Below are positions 31,105 to 39,245 of a stretch of 50,517 bases of DNA, one piece after another. The translations under genes were made by a program, and so were the position numbers. The DNA is from Clostridiales bacterium CHKCI006. Its GTDB lineage: Bacteria; Bacillota_I; Bacilli_A; Erysipelotrichales; Coprobacillaceae. Under the pieces are notes generated by a model. That model made no database searches. It was not told the origin of the DNA and worked only from the letters and a program-made list of their open reading frames with translations. Numbering within the stretch: the first letter of the stretch is position 1; each line of letters starts with the position of its first letter. The DNA is taken from positions 1 through 50,517 of the forward strand of contig FCNA01000068.1 in NCBI GenBank assembly GCA_900018345.1. Direction: 5' to 3'.

Positions 31105-32828
31105 GCCATCTCCTCCTTTCGCATATAATGTTCCAAATCATATTGTGTCTGGTACAGATGCGCGTAATGTCCCTGCTGTTGCATCAACGACGCATGACTG
31201 CCTTTTTCCAGAACCTGGCCATTCTCCATATAATAAATACAGTTCGCCTTGGTCACGATGGCCAGACGATGAGAAATCAGAAAGATCATTTTCTTCTGAG
31301 CTAATTCTTCGACAACCCGCATGATGACCTCTTCACTCTTGGTATCGATATTGGAAGTCGCTTCATCTAAAATGTAGATGTCCGCGTCTTTTAATAAGGC
31401 CCGTGCAAAACAAAGACGCTGCCGCTGTCCACCAGACAGATTCGCTCCGCGCTCACTCAAATGCGTCTCCAGACCATCTTGCGTTTTGAAAAAGGAAGCC
31501 AGATTGACCTTTTCTAACACTTCCCACATTTTTGCTTCACTGGCATTAGGATCAGCCATCTCTAAAGCTTCTCTGACACTGCCCTGGAAGATATAGTCAT
31601 CATGCCCCAGATACACCATCTGATTCAGCCATTCACTGCGTTGATAATCGCTGATGTTCAGGCCATTGGCCTTCAAAGTACCCTGATCAGCCATATATTT
31701 TCCCAGCAGTAATTTGGCTAAGGTACTCTTTCCGCAGCCGGATTGTCCGACAAAAGCAATCAACTGTCCGGCTTTCGCATTCAGATGGATATCCCGCAAG
31801 ACAGGCTGGCCTTCTTCATATTGAAAAGACAGATGACTGGCTTCAATGTGACTGATCGGCTGACTGACAGATTGCTTTCCGCCCTCTGGCAGCGGCAGCT
31901 CCAGGATCCGAAACATCTTTTTACTGGCTGCCATGCCATTCATGGCAATATGGAAATAAGAACCTAAAAGCCGTAAAGGAATAAAGAACTCACTTGATAA
32001 CAGAATGATGATCAGCGTATCTCGCAAACTCAGATGTGCCATCAGCGCCAGGATGATTCCTAAGACCGAACCCCCATAAGCCACGATATCCATGACCGTA
32101 ATCGAATTGAGCTGCATCATCAGCACCTTCATCGTCACTTTACGAAACTGCTCGGCCTGTTCATTCATCTCCTGCTGCTTATGTTCATCTGCTTCATAGA
32201 TCTTCAAGGTCGTCAGCCCCTGAATATTCTCTAAAAAGCTGTCTCCTAAATTCGTATAACTCGTCCAGTATTTGCTCAACAGCTTCTTTGCGAATTTTTG
32301 AACGGCAACGATCGAAATGGGAATCAGCGGCACACACAGAAGCAGTGCCAGCGCGACACCCCAATGCAGCGGAAAAATAATGACAAACAAAGTCAATGGA
32401 GCCAAAAGGCTATAGAATAGCTGAGGCAGATATTTACCAAAATATATTTCCAGCTGATCGATTCCTTCGGTTGCGACCTGAACCACTTCACTGGTAGAAA
32501 CATCTTTCATATAACCTAGATCCAGCTGCAGGATCTTTTCATATAAGGACCGCCGCAGCATTCCTTTGATGCCCTGACTGGCCTGAAATGAAAAACGACT
32601 GGAAAACTTTGCCAGGATCAAGCGAAGAAGCAGCCCGAGTACCACGGCCCCTAATGTTCGATACAGATCAGATGCAGAGGCATTACCGGCCAACCAATCC
32701 GCTAAAAAACCAGTCAAAGCAAAAATGATGCCGACATTGACAAGCATTGAGATCCAATTGGTCAAAACCTGAGCAATGATATAGATCTGATTTCCTTTTG
32801 CCAGGCGCATTAGTTTTTTGTCAAACAT
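31101..32828 (-). CDS. CydD-like ABC transporter (membrane and ATPase fused)
   Basis: 575 residues from ATG 32828 (GGAGGCTTAAGC before it). The membrane domain has the CydD-type segment YFGKYLPQLFYSLLAPLTLF. The ATPase has Walker A GQSGCGKST, signature LSGGQRQRL and Walker B DIYILDEATS. CydD pairs with CydC to export thiols or haem-related compounds in known bacteria. It follows a DUF454 gene by two bases. The three genes form one operon behind a promoter with two GTTAG-N6-CTAAC dyads. Confidence 0.78.
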   Translation of the reverse strand: MFDKKLMRLAKGNQIYIIAQVLTNWISMLVNVGIIFALTGFLADWLAGNASASDLYRTLGAVVLGLLLRLILAKFSSRFSFQASQGIKGMLRRSLYEKILQLDLGYMKDVSTSEVVQVATEGIDQLEIYFGKYLPQLFYSLLAPLTLFVIIFPLHWGVALALLLCVPLIPISIVAVQKFAKKLLSKYWTSYTNLGDSFLENIQGLTTLKIYEADEHKQQEMNEQAEQFRKVTMKVLMMQLNSITVMDIVAYGGSVLGIILALMAHLSLRDTLIIILLSSEFFIPLRLLGSYFHIAMNGMAASKKMFRILELPLPEGGKQSVSQPISHIEASHLSFQYEEGQPVLRDIHLNAKAGQLIAFVGQSGCGKSTLAKLLLGKYMADQGTLKANGLNISDYQRSEWLNQMVYLGHDDYIFQGSVREALEMADPNASEAKMWEVLEKVNLASFFKTQDGLETHLSERGANLSGGQRQRLCFARALLKDADIYILDEATSNIDTKSEEVIMRVVEELAQKKMIFLISHRLAIVTKANCIYYMENGQVLEKGSHASLMQQQGHYAHLYQTQYDLEHYMRKEEMA

Positions 32829-32830
32829 GC

Positions 32831-33202
32831 TTAAGCCTCCACCTCTCGAATGGTACGTATCCTAAAGAAGAAATAGTAGTATTTAAAGAGCATCACACAC
32901 CCAATCAGCAGGCGAACATGCCAATGATCGACCATCCATATCACGAATAGAAGCATGGCACTTACCGGTAATAAAATAGATAATTTCGTTCTGAGTGTCA
33001 TGGCGCGCTCTCTCACAAAGCCATCCAAATGCTTCTGATATAACTTCGTGGATAAAAACCAGCGGTGAAAACGTGTTGATCCCTTCGCAAAGAAAAAGGA
33101 TGCCAGTAATAAAAATGGAGTGGTTGGTAAAATGGGCAATACGACGCCTATCGCTCCGATTCCTAAAAAAAGCATCGCTAAACCTAAGTAAATATATCTC
33201 AT
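32831..33202 (-). CDS. DUF454 (YbaN-like) membrane protein
   Basis: 123 residues from ATG 33202 (ATG 33205 is also possible). About four hydrophobic spans include GAIGVVLPILPTTPFLLLAS, a motif diagnostic of DUF454. Such proteins are small inner-membrane proteins of unknown role. One is known to be regulated with iron/haem genes in other bacteria. It heads the CydDC-like operon and its stop is next to the CydD start. Confidence 0.82.
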   Translation of the reverse strand: MRYIYLGLAMLFLGIGAIGVVLPILPTTPFLLLASFFFAKGSTRFHRWFLSTKLYQKHLDGFVRERAMTLRTKLSILLPVSAMLLFVIWMVDHWHVRLLIGCVMLFKYYYFFFRIRTIREVEA

Positions 33203-33219
33203 CATGTCCTCCTTTTCCA

Positions 33220-33270
33220 GTTAGTCCTATCTAACCTATCAACTTTAAAAAAATGTTAGCCTTTGCTAAC
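33220..33270. promoter_or_regulatory. Two GTTAG-N6-CTAAC operator-like dyads
   Basis: GTTAG-TCCTAT-CTAAC at 33220-33235 and GTTAG-CCTTTG-CTAAC at 33255-33270, centres 35 bp apart, lie between the -10 and the DUF454 start. A further half-like CCTAAC overlaps the -10. The same dyad recurs at 45487-45502 above hydC. TTAG-N6-CTAACCTA resembles the DtxR/IdeR iron-box consensus, which is an inference. Confidence 0.7.
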
Positions 33271-33282
33271 TTTGCTGAGTCT

Positions 33283-33311
33283 ATCCTAACATATTCTCAA
33301 ATCAAGGTCAA
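33283..33311 (-). promoter_or_regulatory. Promoter of the DUF454-CydDC-like operon
   Basis: Minus-strand TTGACC (33306-33311) and TAGGAT (33283-33288) with a 17-bp spacer. The dyads lie just downstream, in roadblock position. Confidence 0.5.
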
Positions 33312-33364
33312 CCCCTTTTTCATTGTGTCTGGCCAAAGAATGATCTTAGCTAGCGGCAGACATG

Positions 33365-33389
33365 AAAAAAGAGGGATTCATTTTCCCTC
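33365..33389 (-). terminator. Terminator of the VOC gene
   Basis: Minus-strand GAGGGA and TCCCTC pair around seven bases and are followed by TTTTTT. It lies over the VOC stop codon. Confidence 0.7.
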
Positions 33390-33734
33390 AATTTTTTGAA
33401 ACTCGACCTTATATCCGTTTACATCCTCGATAAAAAAAGAGTACACATGAAACTGCGGATGTCGGGCTGGTTTGGACAGGATCTTCTCGTGATGGGCGAC
33501 ACAGCGCGCATAATAGGCATCGACTTCCGCTTCATCCTTTAAGTTAAAAGAGATGCAGGTCTTCGTTGCCAGTTCATGATCCTCATACTCGCAAAAACCA
33601 AGATATCCATATCCTGTATCAAATATTTTACATTTTCCCTGATCATCATATAACTTCAGACCCAGGCGCTCCTGATAAAAAGCCGCTGTTTCGTCAATAT
33701 TCAGACAAGGATAAAAAACAACCATTGATTCCAT
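33378..33734 (-). CDS. VOC (glyoxalase/bleomycin-resistance fold) family protein
   Basis: 118 residues from ATG 33734 (GGGGGAGGTATGTC before it). The VOC fold appears as ESMVVFYPCLNIDETAAFYQ, LGLKLYDD and SFFIEDVNGYKVEFQKIE. Metal-binding positions expected in glyoxalase-type members are not all clear, so the chemistry is unknown. Small proteins of this kind often act in detoxification or ring cleavage. Separate transcription unit ending at the terminator at 33365-33389. Confidence 0.75.
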   Translation of the reverse strand: MESMVVFYPCLNIDETAAFYQERLGLKLYDDQGKCKIFDTGYGYLGFCEYEDHELATKTCISFNLKDEAEVDAYYARCVAHHEKILSKPARHPQFHVYSFFIEDVNGYKVEFQKIEGK

Positions 33735-33747
33735 GACATACCTCCCC

Positions 33748-34083
33748 CTAACTGAACTCAATATGATCTTCATGGCTGACAGCCAAAAGATGATCTCTTT
33801 CACCTATACGCTGCTGATAAGGCCCAGGCAGAAAAAAGCGATTTCCCTCCAGTTCAATTTCTGCAACGCTTCCCAAGATCAACCGGCGGATCACCTGACG
33901 AACCGGTTTTTCCAAAGTTTCAAGCCGCGCCAATAAACCATCCAGATAGGACTGTGTGGCTACCACAAAATGATGTTCCGGATGCCGACATAAATAGAGC
34001 GGCGCTTGCAATGTAAACAGGGCATGATCAGGCGGGAGACTCACCCAGCCAGCCTCATACAAGGCCAATGTTACTTTACTCAT
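33748..34083 (-). CDS. MraZ/AbrB-fold-like protein, divergent
   Basis: 111 residues. The layout resembles MraZ: an N-terminal half with LYEAGWVSLPPDHALFTLQA, a central helix YLDGLLARLETLEKPVRQVI, and a second half RRLILGSVAEIELEGNRFFL with LPGPYQQRIGE and an EF end. MraZ proteins have two AbrB-like repeats and normally sit at the start of the dcw cluster; here none is adjacent. It has its own promoter at 34107-34134. I suggest a divergent MraZ-like DNA-binding protein. Confidence in the fold is moderate, and in function low. Confidence 0.55.
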   Translation of the reverse strand: MSKVTLALYEAGWVSLPPDHALFTLQAPLYLCRHPEHHFVVATQSYLDGLLARLETLEKPVRQVIRRLILGSVAEIELEGNRFFLPGPYQQRIGERDHLLAVSHEDHIEFS

Positions 34084-34106
34084 TCTCTCACCTTCCGTCT
34101 ACTCTC

Positions 34107-34134
34107 ATTATATCAAAAAGAGCGCACTTTTCAA
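34107..34134 (-). promoter_or_regulatory. Promoter of the MraZ-like gene
   Basis: Minus-strand TATAAT (34107-34112) and TTGAAA (34129-34134) with a 16-bp spacer, 24 bases from the start. Confidence 0.65.
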
Positions 34135-34244
34135 CATTTTACCACATATTGAAAATTCAGAGTGTTGGCTAACGGTTCCTGAGAACTGACTTTTCATTTT
34201 AAGATTTTTAAGTTATAATAGATTCAAGAAAGTGAGGAAAAAAG

Positions 34245-35099
34245 ATGGAATATCCAGTTGATTTACATATTCACAGCTATTATAGTGACGGCGTGGACAG
34301 CCTGGAAACGATCCTGGAAAAAGCCAGCCATCGTGGCTTACAAGCCATTGCGATCACTGACCACGATGTCTTTTGCCAGATAGACCAGTATCCGGCACTT
34401 TCAGAACGCTATCATATCGATATCATACCGGGCCTGGAAGTGAGCTGCGTCGATGCAAGCAACGGCCGCAAGGTCCACATCCTTGCCTATGGTTTGACCA
34501 AAGATCGTGCACCGCACCTCAAACCGCTGCTCGATCAATTTCTTGATCATGCACAAGCAATGCGCCAACAGATGATCGAGGACATCAATCAACGCCTGGG
34601 ACCGGTGCTCAGTTACGCAGCCATCAAAAAAGAGTTTCCCCACAGCATCCTCTATAAGCAGCAGATTGCCATTCATCTTTCCCGATATCTGGAAACGCCC
34701 TATCAGGAAGTCTATCAGCGCTATTTCAGAGGACCGGGGAGTCTGGATGAACGTTACCCCGTTCGTTTCAATGATGTCTATACCGTCATTCAGGCCATCT
34801 TAGCGGATGGCGGTATTCCGGTCTTAGCCCACCCGCGGACCTATCGTTCGATGGAACGCATTGAGACCTACATTCATTGGGGACTCAAAGGCATTGAATG
34901 TTCGCACCCATCCTACCGTCCAGGTGATTTACAGATCGTCCTGCCCTATATTGAAAAATATCATCTTCTGAAAACAGGCGGCAGCGACTATCATGGTGCA
35001 CTGTCTTTATCCAATCAGCGCCAACTAGCGAAGTTTGGTGTAGAAATACCCGATTATTTACATTTAAAGGAGGAACTAAGTCATGATGTATCTGACTAG
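34245..35099 (+). CDS. PHP-domain phosphoesterase (TrpH/nucleotide phosphatase-like)
   Basis: 284 residues. Metal ligands of the PHP fold are visible: DLHIHSYYSDG (7-17), TDHD, GLEVS, LAHP and GGSDYHG near the C-terminus. The arrangement is that of TrpH/YciV-type enzymes that hydrolyse 5'-phosphates from 3',5'-bisphosphates or short RNA. The start is supported by GTGAGGAAAAAAG and a TATAAT at 34214-34219. It overlaps the phosphatase gene by 17 bases, so the two are coupled. Substrate not determined. Confidence 0.85.
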   Translation: MEYPVDLHIHSYYSDGVDSLETILEKASHRGLQAIAITDHDVFCQIDQYPALSERYHIDIIPGLEVSCVDASNGRKVHILAYGLTKDRAPHLKPLLDQFLDHAQAMRQQMIEDINQRLGPVLSYAAIKKEFPHSILYKQQIAIHLSRYLETPYQEVYQRYFRGPGSLDERYPVRFNDVYTVIQAILADGGIPVLAHPRTYRSMERIETYIHWGLKGIECSHPSYRPGDLQIVLPYIEKYHLLKTGGSDYHGALSLSNQRQLAKFGVEIPDYLHLKEELSHDVSD

Positions 35100-35817
35100 A
35101 GAAGAGCGTCTTTTAGACGTAGAAAGTATTAAGAACACCCGTGATCTGGGTGGCTATGAGACCCAGGAGGGTTCCTTTACCCATACCCATCGTTATGTTC
35201 GCGCTGCGACCCCAGCGCATCTAACCGAAAGGGATAAAGCTTACCTCTATGATTACGGCGTACGCTGTATCGTCGATCTGCGCAGTCAATACGAAATCGA
35301 AAAAGCGCCTAACCAGATGAGAGGCTATAAAGATATCGAATACTTCCATGTCGATATTTTTGGTGATCCCAATGCCACGCTGGTTCCTCAAAGCGGCGTG
35401 TCTTTCAAAGACATGGGAGATCTCTACTGTCTCATGCTGGATCATTTTCAAAACAGCTTTCGTAAAGTATTCCAGATCTTTCTGGAGCATCTGGACACCT
35501 GCGTGCTGTTCCACTGCTCAGCCGGAAAGGACCGCACCGGTGTGATCGCAGCGCTGCTGTTGGATCTGGCAGGCTGTCATATGTATGATATCGTCAAGGA
35601 TTATTCAGAATCTTATGAAAACAACCAGGAGATCTATGAGGAATTACTGAAACTGGCAAACAATGAAAATGCCCATTATCTCATGTCCGATCCCATTTAT
35701 ATGATGAAGATGATGGATCATCTCTATGAACAATACGGCAGCGCCAGAGGCTATCTGCGTGTGCTTGGTTTTCAGGATGAGGATATCGATGCCCTCGTCC
35801 ATAATCTGACGATATAA
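35083..35817 (+). CDS. Tyrosine-protein phosphatase (Y_phosphatase3-type)
   Basis: 244 residues. The P-loop HCSAGKDRTG places catalytic Cys145 and Arg151, preceded by NTRDLGGYETQEG at the N-terminus, which is characteristic of the DUF442/Y_phosphatase3 family. It may remove phosphate from proteins or small molecules such as inositol phosphates. The ATG is eight bases after an AGGAGG site inside the PHP gene. Two phosphatases in one operon suggest a shared phosphate-metabolism role; this is inference. Confidence 0.85.
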   Translation: MMYLTREERLLDVESIKNTRDLGGYETQEGSFTHTHRYVRAATPAHLTERDKAYLYDYGVRCIVDLRSQYEIEKAPNQMRGYKDIEYFHVDIFGDPNATLVPQSGVSFKDMGDLYCLMLDHFQNSFRKVFQIFLEHLDTCVLFHCSAGKDRTGVIAALLLDLAGCHMYDIVKDYSESYENNQEIYEELLKLANNENAHYLMSDPIYMMKMMDHLYEQYGSARGYLRVLGFQDEDIDALVHNLTI

Positions 35818-35873
35818 AACTTCTATTAAAAAACATGATGTATAATAGGAAAAATGACAAGAAGGATGAAAGG

Positions 35874-36059
35874 ATGAAAAATGATATAAAAGATCTCAAG
35901 AAGTTTGTCAAAATTGCGTTGGTTTGGATTTGTATACCCGCACTATGTATTTTTTTAAGTAATTCGATATCTATATTTGCAGATATGAGTGATGGTATAT
36001 TGTTATATTTTCTAATTTTAGAAATGATAAAGATATCTAAAGATATTTTAAAAAAATAA
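35874..36059 (+). CDS. Small membrane protein
   Basis: 61 residues from ATG 35874 (AAGGATGAAAGG before it); an earlier ATG at 35835 has a poor site. A basic start (MKNDIKDLKKFVK) is followed by a hydrophobic segment (IALVWICIPALCIFLSNSIS) and a second one (ILLYFLILEMIKIS). Low-GC, no homology recognised. It follows the phosphatase gene but has a gap and its own site. Possibly not expressed; confidence moderate. Confidence 0.5.
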   Translation: MKNDIKDLKKFVKIALVWICIPALCIFLSNSISIFADMSDGILLYFLILEMIKISKDILKK

Positions 36060-36176
36060 AATGTTTCTTTCCAGAAAACGCCAAACTGAAAATAACTGAT
36101 CATTTTATTAACAAATGATGGAATAAAAGAAGAAAGCAGCTCTCTCTCATTATTTTTCGACAAAATTAAAGTGTTT

Positions 36177-36211
36177 ACACCTCCTATTCGGGATATAAGA
36201 ATAGGAGGTGT
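36177..36211 (+). promoter_or_regulatory. SD-sequestering hairpin before the sigma-like gene
   Basis: ACACCTCCTATTC (36177-36189), a nine-base loop, then GAATAGGAGGTGT (36199-36211): 13 perfect pairs. The 3' arm contains the AGGAGG (36203-36208) that lies nine bases before ATG 36218, so folding hides the ribosome site. The stem also runs straight into TTTTTT, so the same structure could terminate transcription. Confidence 0.8.
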
Positions 36212-36217
36212 TTTTTG

Positions 36218-36628
36218 ATGAAAGAAAACCAGGAAAAGGCCCTTTCCCTCAAAGCCAAAGATGAAATTCTCCAAGCTGTCTTTAAGGAATATCAGTATGC
36301 CAAAGAAACGCTAGAAAAGATCCACGATGAAAACTATTTCCCCAAGGTTCATTTTGATTACATCATACATGAACAGACCAGTTCCTATCAATTTTATGAG
36401 CATCGTTTGCTGCATCGCCTGGATCAAATGCAAAACAGTCAGAAACTCATCCGTTTCGTGGATGAGGTCCTGGCGCGTCTTCCCCCTAAAGAACGGGAAA
36501 TTCTCACACGGGAATATATCGATCATGCCCAGACTGACTGGTGGAAAGACAGCTATGCCCGTTCCAGCTACTACCGCACCAAAAACCGGGCCTTGGATCA
36601 TATGCTGGAATACCTGATGCTTTCTTAA
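36218..36628 (+). CDS. Sigma-70 region 4/ArpU-like HTH protein
   Basis: 136 residues from ATG 36218. The first part is helical and acidic. The C-terminus is LARLPPKEREILTREYIDHA, followed by DWWKDSYARSSYYRTKNRAL, the pattern of small sigma-region-4 or ArpU/RinA-like proteins, in which the YYRTKNRAL stretch would be the recognition helix. No region 2 is present, so it would be an auxiliary regulator rather than a full sigma factor. It sits alone with a hairpin over its ribosome site. Family is tentative. Confidence 0.6.
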   Translation: MKENQEKALSLKAKDEILQAVFKEYQYAKETLEKIHDENYFPKVHFDYIIHEQTSSYQFYEHRLLHRLDQMQNSQKLIRFVDEVLARLPPKEREILTREYIDHAQTDWWKDSYARSSYYRTKNRALDHMLEYLMLS

Positions 36629-36663
36629 AATATTTGTGCTATAATGTCAATGAGGTGAAGAAA

Positions 36664-36888
36664 ATGAACGCGTTTGAAACAATCAAAAAAGAACTTGAAC
36701 CAAAGTTGAAAGGCAAAGAACTGACCCTTGAGTCTAACTTTAAAGATTTAGGACTGGATTCACTGGATCTTGTCGATCTGGTTTACCAGTTTGAAGAAGA
36801 ATTAGGCGTTCAGTTTGAAGACGAAGAGCTGGCAGGCTTAAAAACGGTTCAGGATGTTGTGAACCTGATTGAAAGCAAACAGGCATAA
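36664..36888 (+). CDS. acpP: Acyl carrier protein
   Basis: 74 residues from ATG 36664 (GAGGTGAAGAAA before it). The phosphopantetheine attachment site is Ser33 in DLGLDSLDLVDLV. The acidic helical fold (EFEEELGVQFEDEELAGLKT-like region and VVNLIESKQA end) is typical. It carries growing acyl chains in fatty-acid synthesis. No other fatty-acid genes are adjacent here. A terminator follows the stop. Confidence 0.92.
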   Translation: MNAFETIKKELEPKLKGKELTLESNFKDLGLDSLDLVDLVYQFEEELGVQFEDEELAGLKTVQDVVNLIESKQA

Positions 36889-36892
36889 AAAA

Positions 36893-36918
36893 GCGGTATC
36901 ATCATGATATCGCTTTTT
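36893..36918 (+). terminator. Terminator after acpP (bidirectional)
   Basis: GCGGTATCAT and ATGATATCGC pair with one wobble; AAAAAA precedes and TTTTT follows. Confidence 0.75.
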
Positions 36919-36954
36919 ACATATGGGGAATTATATCAAAGGTGAAATCATTAC

Positions 36955-37317
36955 TTAGTAGACTAAAGCCGTAAATGTAAACTGGATCAGTTTCAGTTCA
37001 GATTGTTGTTGCTGATAGACTTCCGTTACGGCAAAATGATGGGTCGTTGGTTCTCCATCCAGTAATAAACCATAATCACAATCAGTAATTGCCACAACCG
37101 TATCATCAAAGGCATGAACTGTCTGACTATTGATCGTAATCTTCGTAGGCTGGAATGTCCCATTTTCAAAATAAGCCATCTCCTGATCAAGCGGACAAGT
37201 TCCGCCGATGTGAACAAACATACATTGAGGATCTGCAATCGCACGCATCCCTGTCACATCTGCTTTTTCTAAGGCTGTCCAGAATTGACGAGAAACACTT
37301 AACACTTTATCTTCCAT
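36955..37317 (-). CDS. NTF2-like / DUF4440-type protein
   Basis: 120 residues from ATG 37317 (GGGAGGGTAAGCCA before it). The cone-shaped NTF2/SnoaL fold is suggested by an N-terminal helix (SRQFWTALEKADVTGMRAIA), CMFVHIGG and later strands (THHFAVTEVYQQQQSELKLI). Members include small isomerases and ketosteroid-like enzymes; most in bacteria are uncharacterised. No strong catalytic Asp/His pair is certain. It is monocistronic, facing acpP. Confidence 0.68.
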   Translation of the reverse strand: MEDKVLSVSRQFWTALEKADVTGMRAIADPQCMFVHIGGTCPLDQEMAYFENGTFQPTKITINSQTVHAFDDTVVAITDCDYGLLLDGEPTTHHFAVTEVYQQQQSELKLIQFTFTALVY

Positions 37318-37436
37318 TGGCTTACCCTCCCTTCTCTAAGCATGATTATACCCCTTGATAAAGATTTAGTACAATATCGATCATTCATGACAGTATGACA
37401 TCCGTGCATGACTGCCATTTCCTGGGAAATATCGGC

Positions 37437-37464
37437 AAAAAAAGAGATGGTTTGCCATCTCTTT
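37437..37464 (-). terminator. Terminator of the hydrogenase operon
   Basis: AAAGAGATGG and CCATCTCTTT pair around TTTG; the minus strand continues TTTTTTT. It overlaps the hydA stop. Confidence 0.8.
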
Positions 37465-39236
37465 TATGAATCGTATTTAGAGGAGAGATCAAATTCCTCC
37501 TGTTTAGCGTATGTTGTATGCAGGAGCTCATGCGCTAAATGTGAATTTGGCTCGCCTAAGAAATTCTTATACAAATCGATGATCTGAGGATTCTGGTGGG
37601 ACTTATGGATCGTCAGCGCTTCATCCTCATTGTATAAAGCTTTCGCACGCAGCTTCTTATAGTCCACTCCACTGTTACGTGTCATGGCATTGACATAAGG
37701 CTGACCACCGCCGTTGATACAACCACCAGGGCATCCCATGATCTCAATGAAATGATACTTGGAAGTACCGGCTTTGATTTCATCCAGTAACGGTTTGGCC
37801 ATCTTCATGGAGTGCGCCACAGCGACTTTCAGGATCTTGCCACCAATCATGATCGTGCATTCTTTCAGTCCGCCATCCGTTCCACGTACCTTGCGGTAAT
37901 TGAAGTTATCCAGATCTTCTCCGGTCAGGACATCGGCGACTGTACGCAAGGCGGCTTCCATCACACCACCGCTGGCACCGAAGATAACACCGGCCCCGCT
38001 GTATTGACCAAAGAGGTCCGTATCGAATTCTTCATCAGGCAAGCTGGCAAAATTGATACCAAACATCTTGATCAGTTTGGCGCATTCGCGTGTCGTCAAT
38101 ACCGCATCGACATCCTTGATGCCGTCTTTGATCATCTGAGGACGTTCTTTTTCGCCTTTTTTAGCCACACAAGGCATGATGCTGACCACATAAATATCTT
38201 TTGGATCAATGTTATGCACCTTGGCATAATAGGATTTGACCATCGCACCTAACATCATGTGTGGTGATTTACAGCTGGAAAGATGACCTAATAATTCAGG
38301 ATATTCTTTTTCAATATAGTTGATCCAGCCTGGTGAGCAGGAAGTGATCATTGGCAGGCAATCGTTATTTTTCAAACGTGAAATAAACTCATAACCTTCT
38401 TCCATGATCGTCAGGTCAGCACCATAGTTCGTATCATAAACTTTATCAAAGCCAAGCATCTTTAAAGCTGCGACCATTTTGCCTGTCACACGCGTACCGA
38501 TCGGCATGCCGAATTCCTCGCCTAAAGCAGCTCGAACAGCCGGTGCAGTCTGAACCACCACATGCTTATGTGGATCATTGAGCGCTTCGACAACATAATC
38601 AATTTCTTCTTTTTCGGTCAACGCTCCCACCGGACAGACATTGATACACTGACCACATTGAATACAATTGACGTCTTTTAAAGACAGATCATAGATTGGT
38701 CCGACCTTGGTCTTGAAACCACGCTCCATATAACCTAAGACACCCAGACCCTGCAGCTGGCGGCAAGCCTCTATACAGCGTCCGCAAAGGATACACTTCG
38801 ATGTATTTCGAACGACACCATTGGAGAAATCGTCATAAGTTGGTTCCGTCTTGGAGCCTTTATAATAATCTTCACGCACACCTAATTCCTGGCTCAAACG
38901 CTGCAGCTCACAGTTCGTGTTGCGGATACAGGATAAGCAATCCTTAGAGTGATTGGAAATAATCAGCTCAACGACATTCCGTCTGGCATCCAGTACGCGT
39001 TTGGTATGCGTATATACTTTCATTCCCGGTGCAACAGGATACACACAGGAAGCACACAGGTTCTTTGCACCTTCTACTTCGACCTGACAAACACGACAAG
39101 CGCCATGCCCGGTCAGATCTTTCAAATAACAGAGCGTTGGAATATGAATGCCGTTGATTCTGGCAGCTTCCAGAATCGTCATCCCTTCCTCAGCCTGGAC
39201 TTCTCGATCATTGATATATAAGTTAATCTTTCCCAT
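37464..39236 (-). CDS. hydA: [FeFe] hydrogenase catalytic subunit HydA
   Basis: 590 residues from ATG 39236 (an upstream GTG is inside the ribosome site). Domains: N-terminal [2Fe-2S] (Cys36-Cys64), His-ligated cluster HSKDCLSCIRNTNC (96-109), two [4Fe-4S] motifs (CILCGRCIEACR, CIQCGQCINVCP), then the H-cluster domain with TSCSPGW (298-304), MPCVAKK (354-360) and MGCPGGCINGGGQP (500-513). It makes or uses H2 with HydB and HydC as an NADH/ferredoxin-linked complex. L1 has Ser at the second Cys of the usual TSCCPxW. It is the last gene of the operon, with a terminator after it. Confidence 0.93.
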   Translation of the reverse strand: MGKINLYINDREVQAEEGMTILEAARINGIHIPTLCYLKDLTGHGACRVCQVEVEGAKNLCASCVYPVAPGMKVYTHTKRVLDARRNVVELIISNHSKDCLSCIRNTNCELQRLSQELGVREDYYKGSKTEPTYDDFSNGVVRNTSKCILCGRCIEACRQLQGLGVLGYMERGFKTKVGPIYDLSLKDVNCIQCGQCINVCPVGALTEKEEIDYVVEALNDPHKHVVVQTAPAVRAALGEEFGMPIGTRVTGKMVAALKMLGFDKVYDTNYGADLTIMEEGYEFISRLKNNDCLPMITSCSPGWINYIEKEYPELLGHLSSCKSPHMMLGAMVKSYYAKVHNIDPKDIYVVSIMPCVAKKGEKERPQMIKDGIKDVDAVLTTRECAKLIKMFGINFASLPDEEFDTDLFGQYSGAGVIFGASGGVMEAALRTVADVLTGEDLDNFNYRKVRGTDGGLKECTIMIGGKILKVAVAHSMKMAKPLLDEIKAGTSKYHFIEIMGCPGGCINGGGQPYVNAMTRNSGVDYKKLRAKALYNEDEALTIHKSHQNPQIIDLYKNFLGEPNSHLAHELLHTTYAKQEEFDLSSKYDS

Positions 39237-39245
39237 TGTCCACAC

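Noticed and set aside
35681-36274. 197-codon minus-strand frame
   Set aside because: It runs across the SD hairpin and antisense to a phosphatase end; AT-rich and without a ribosome site.
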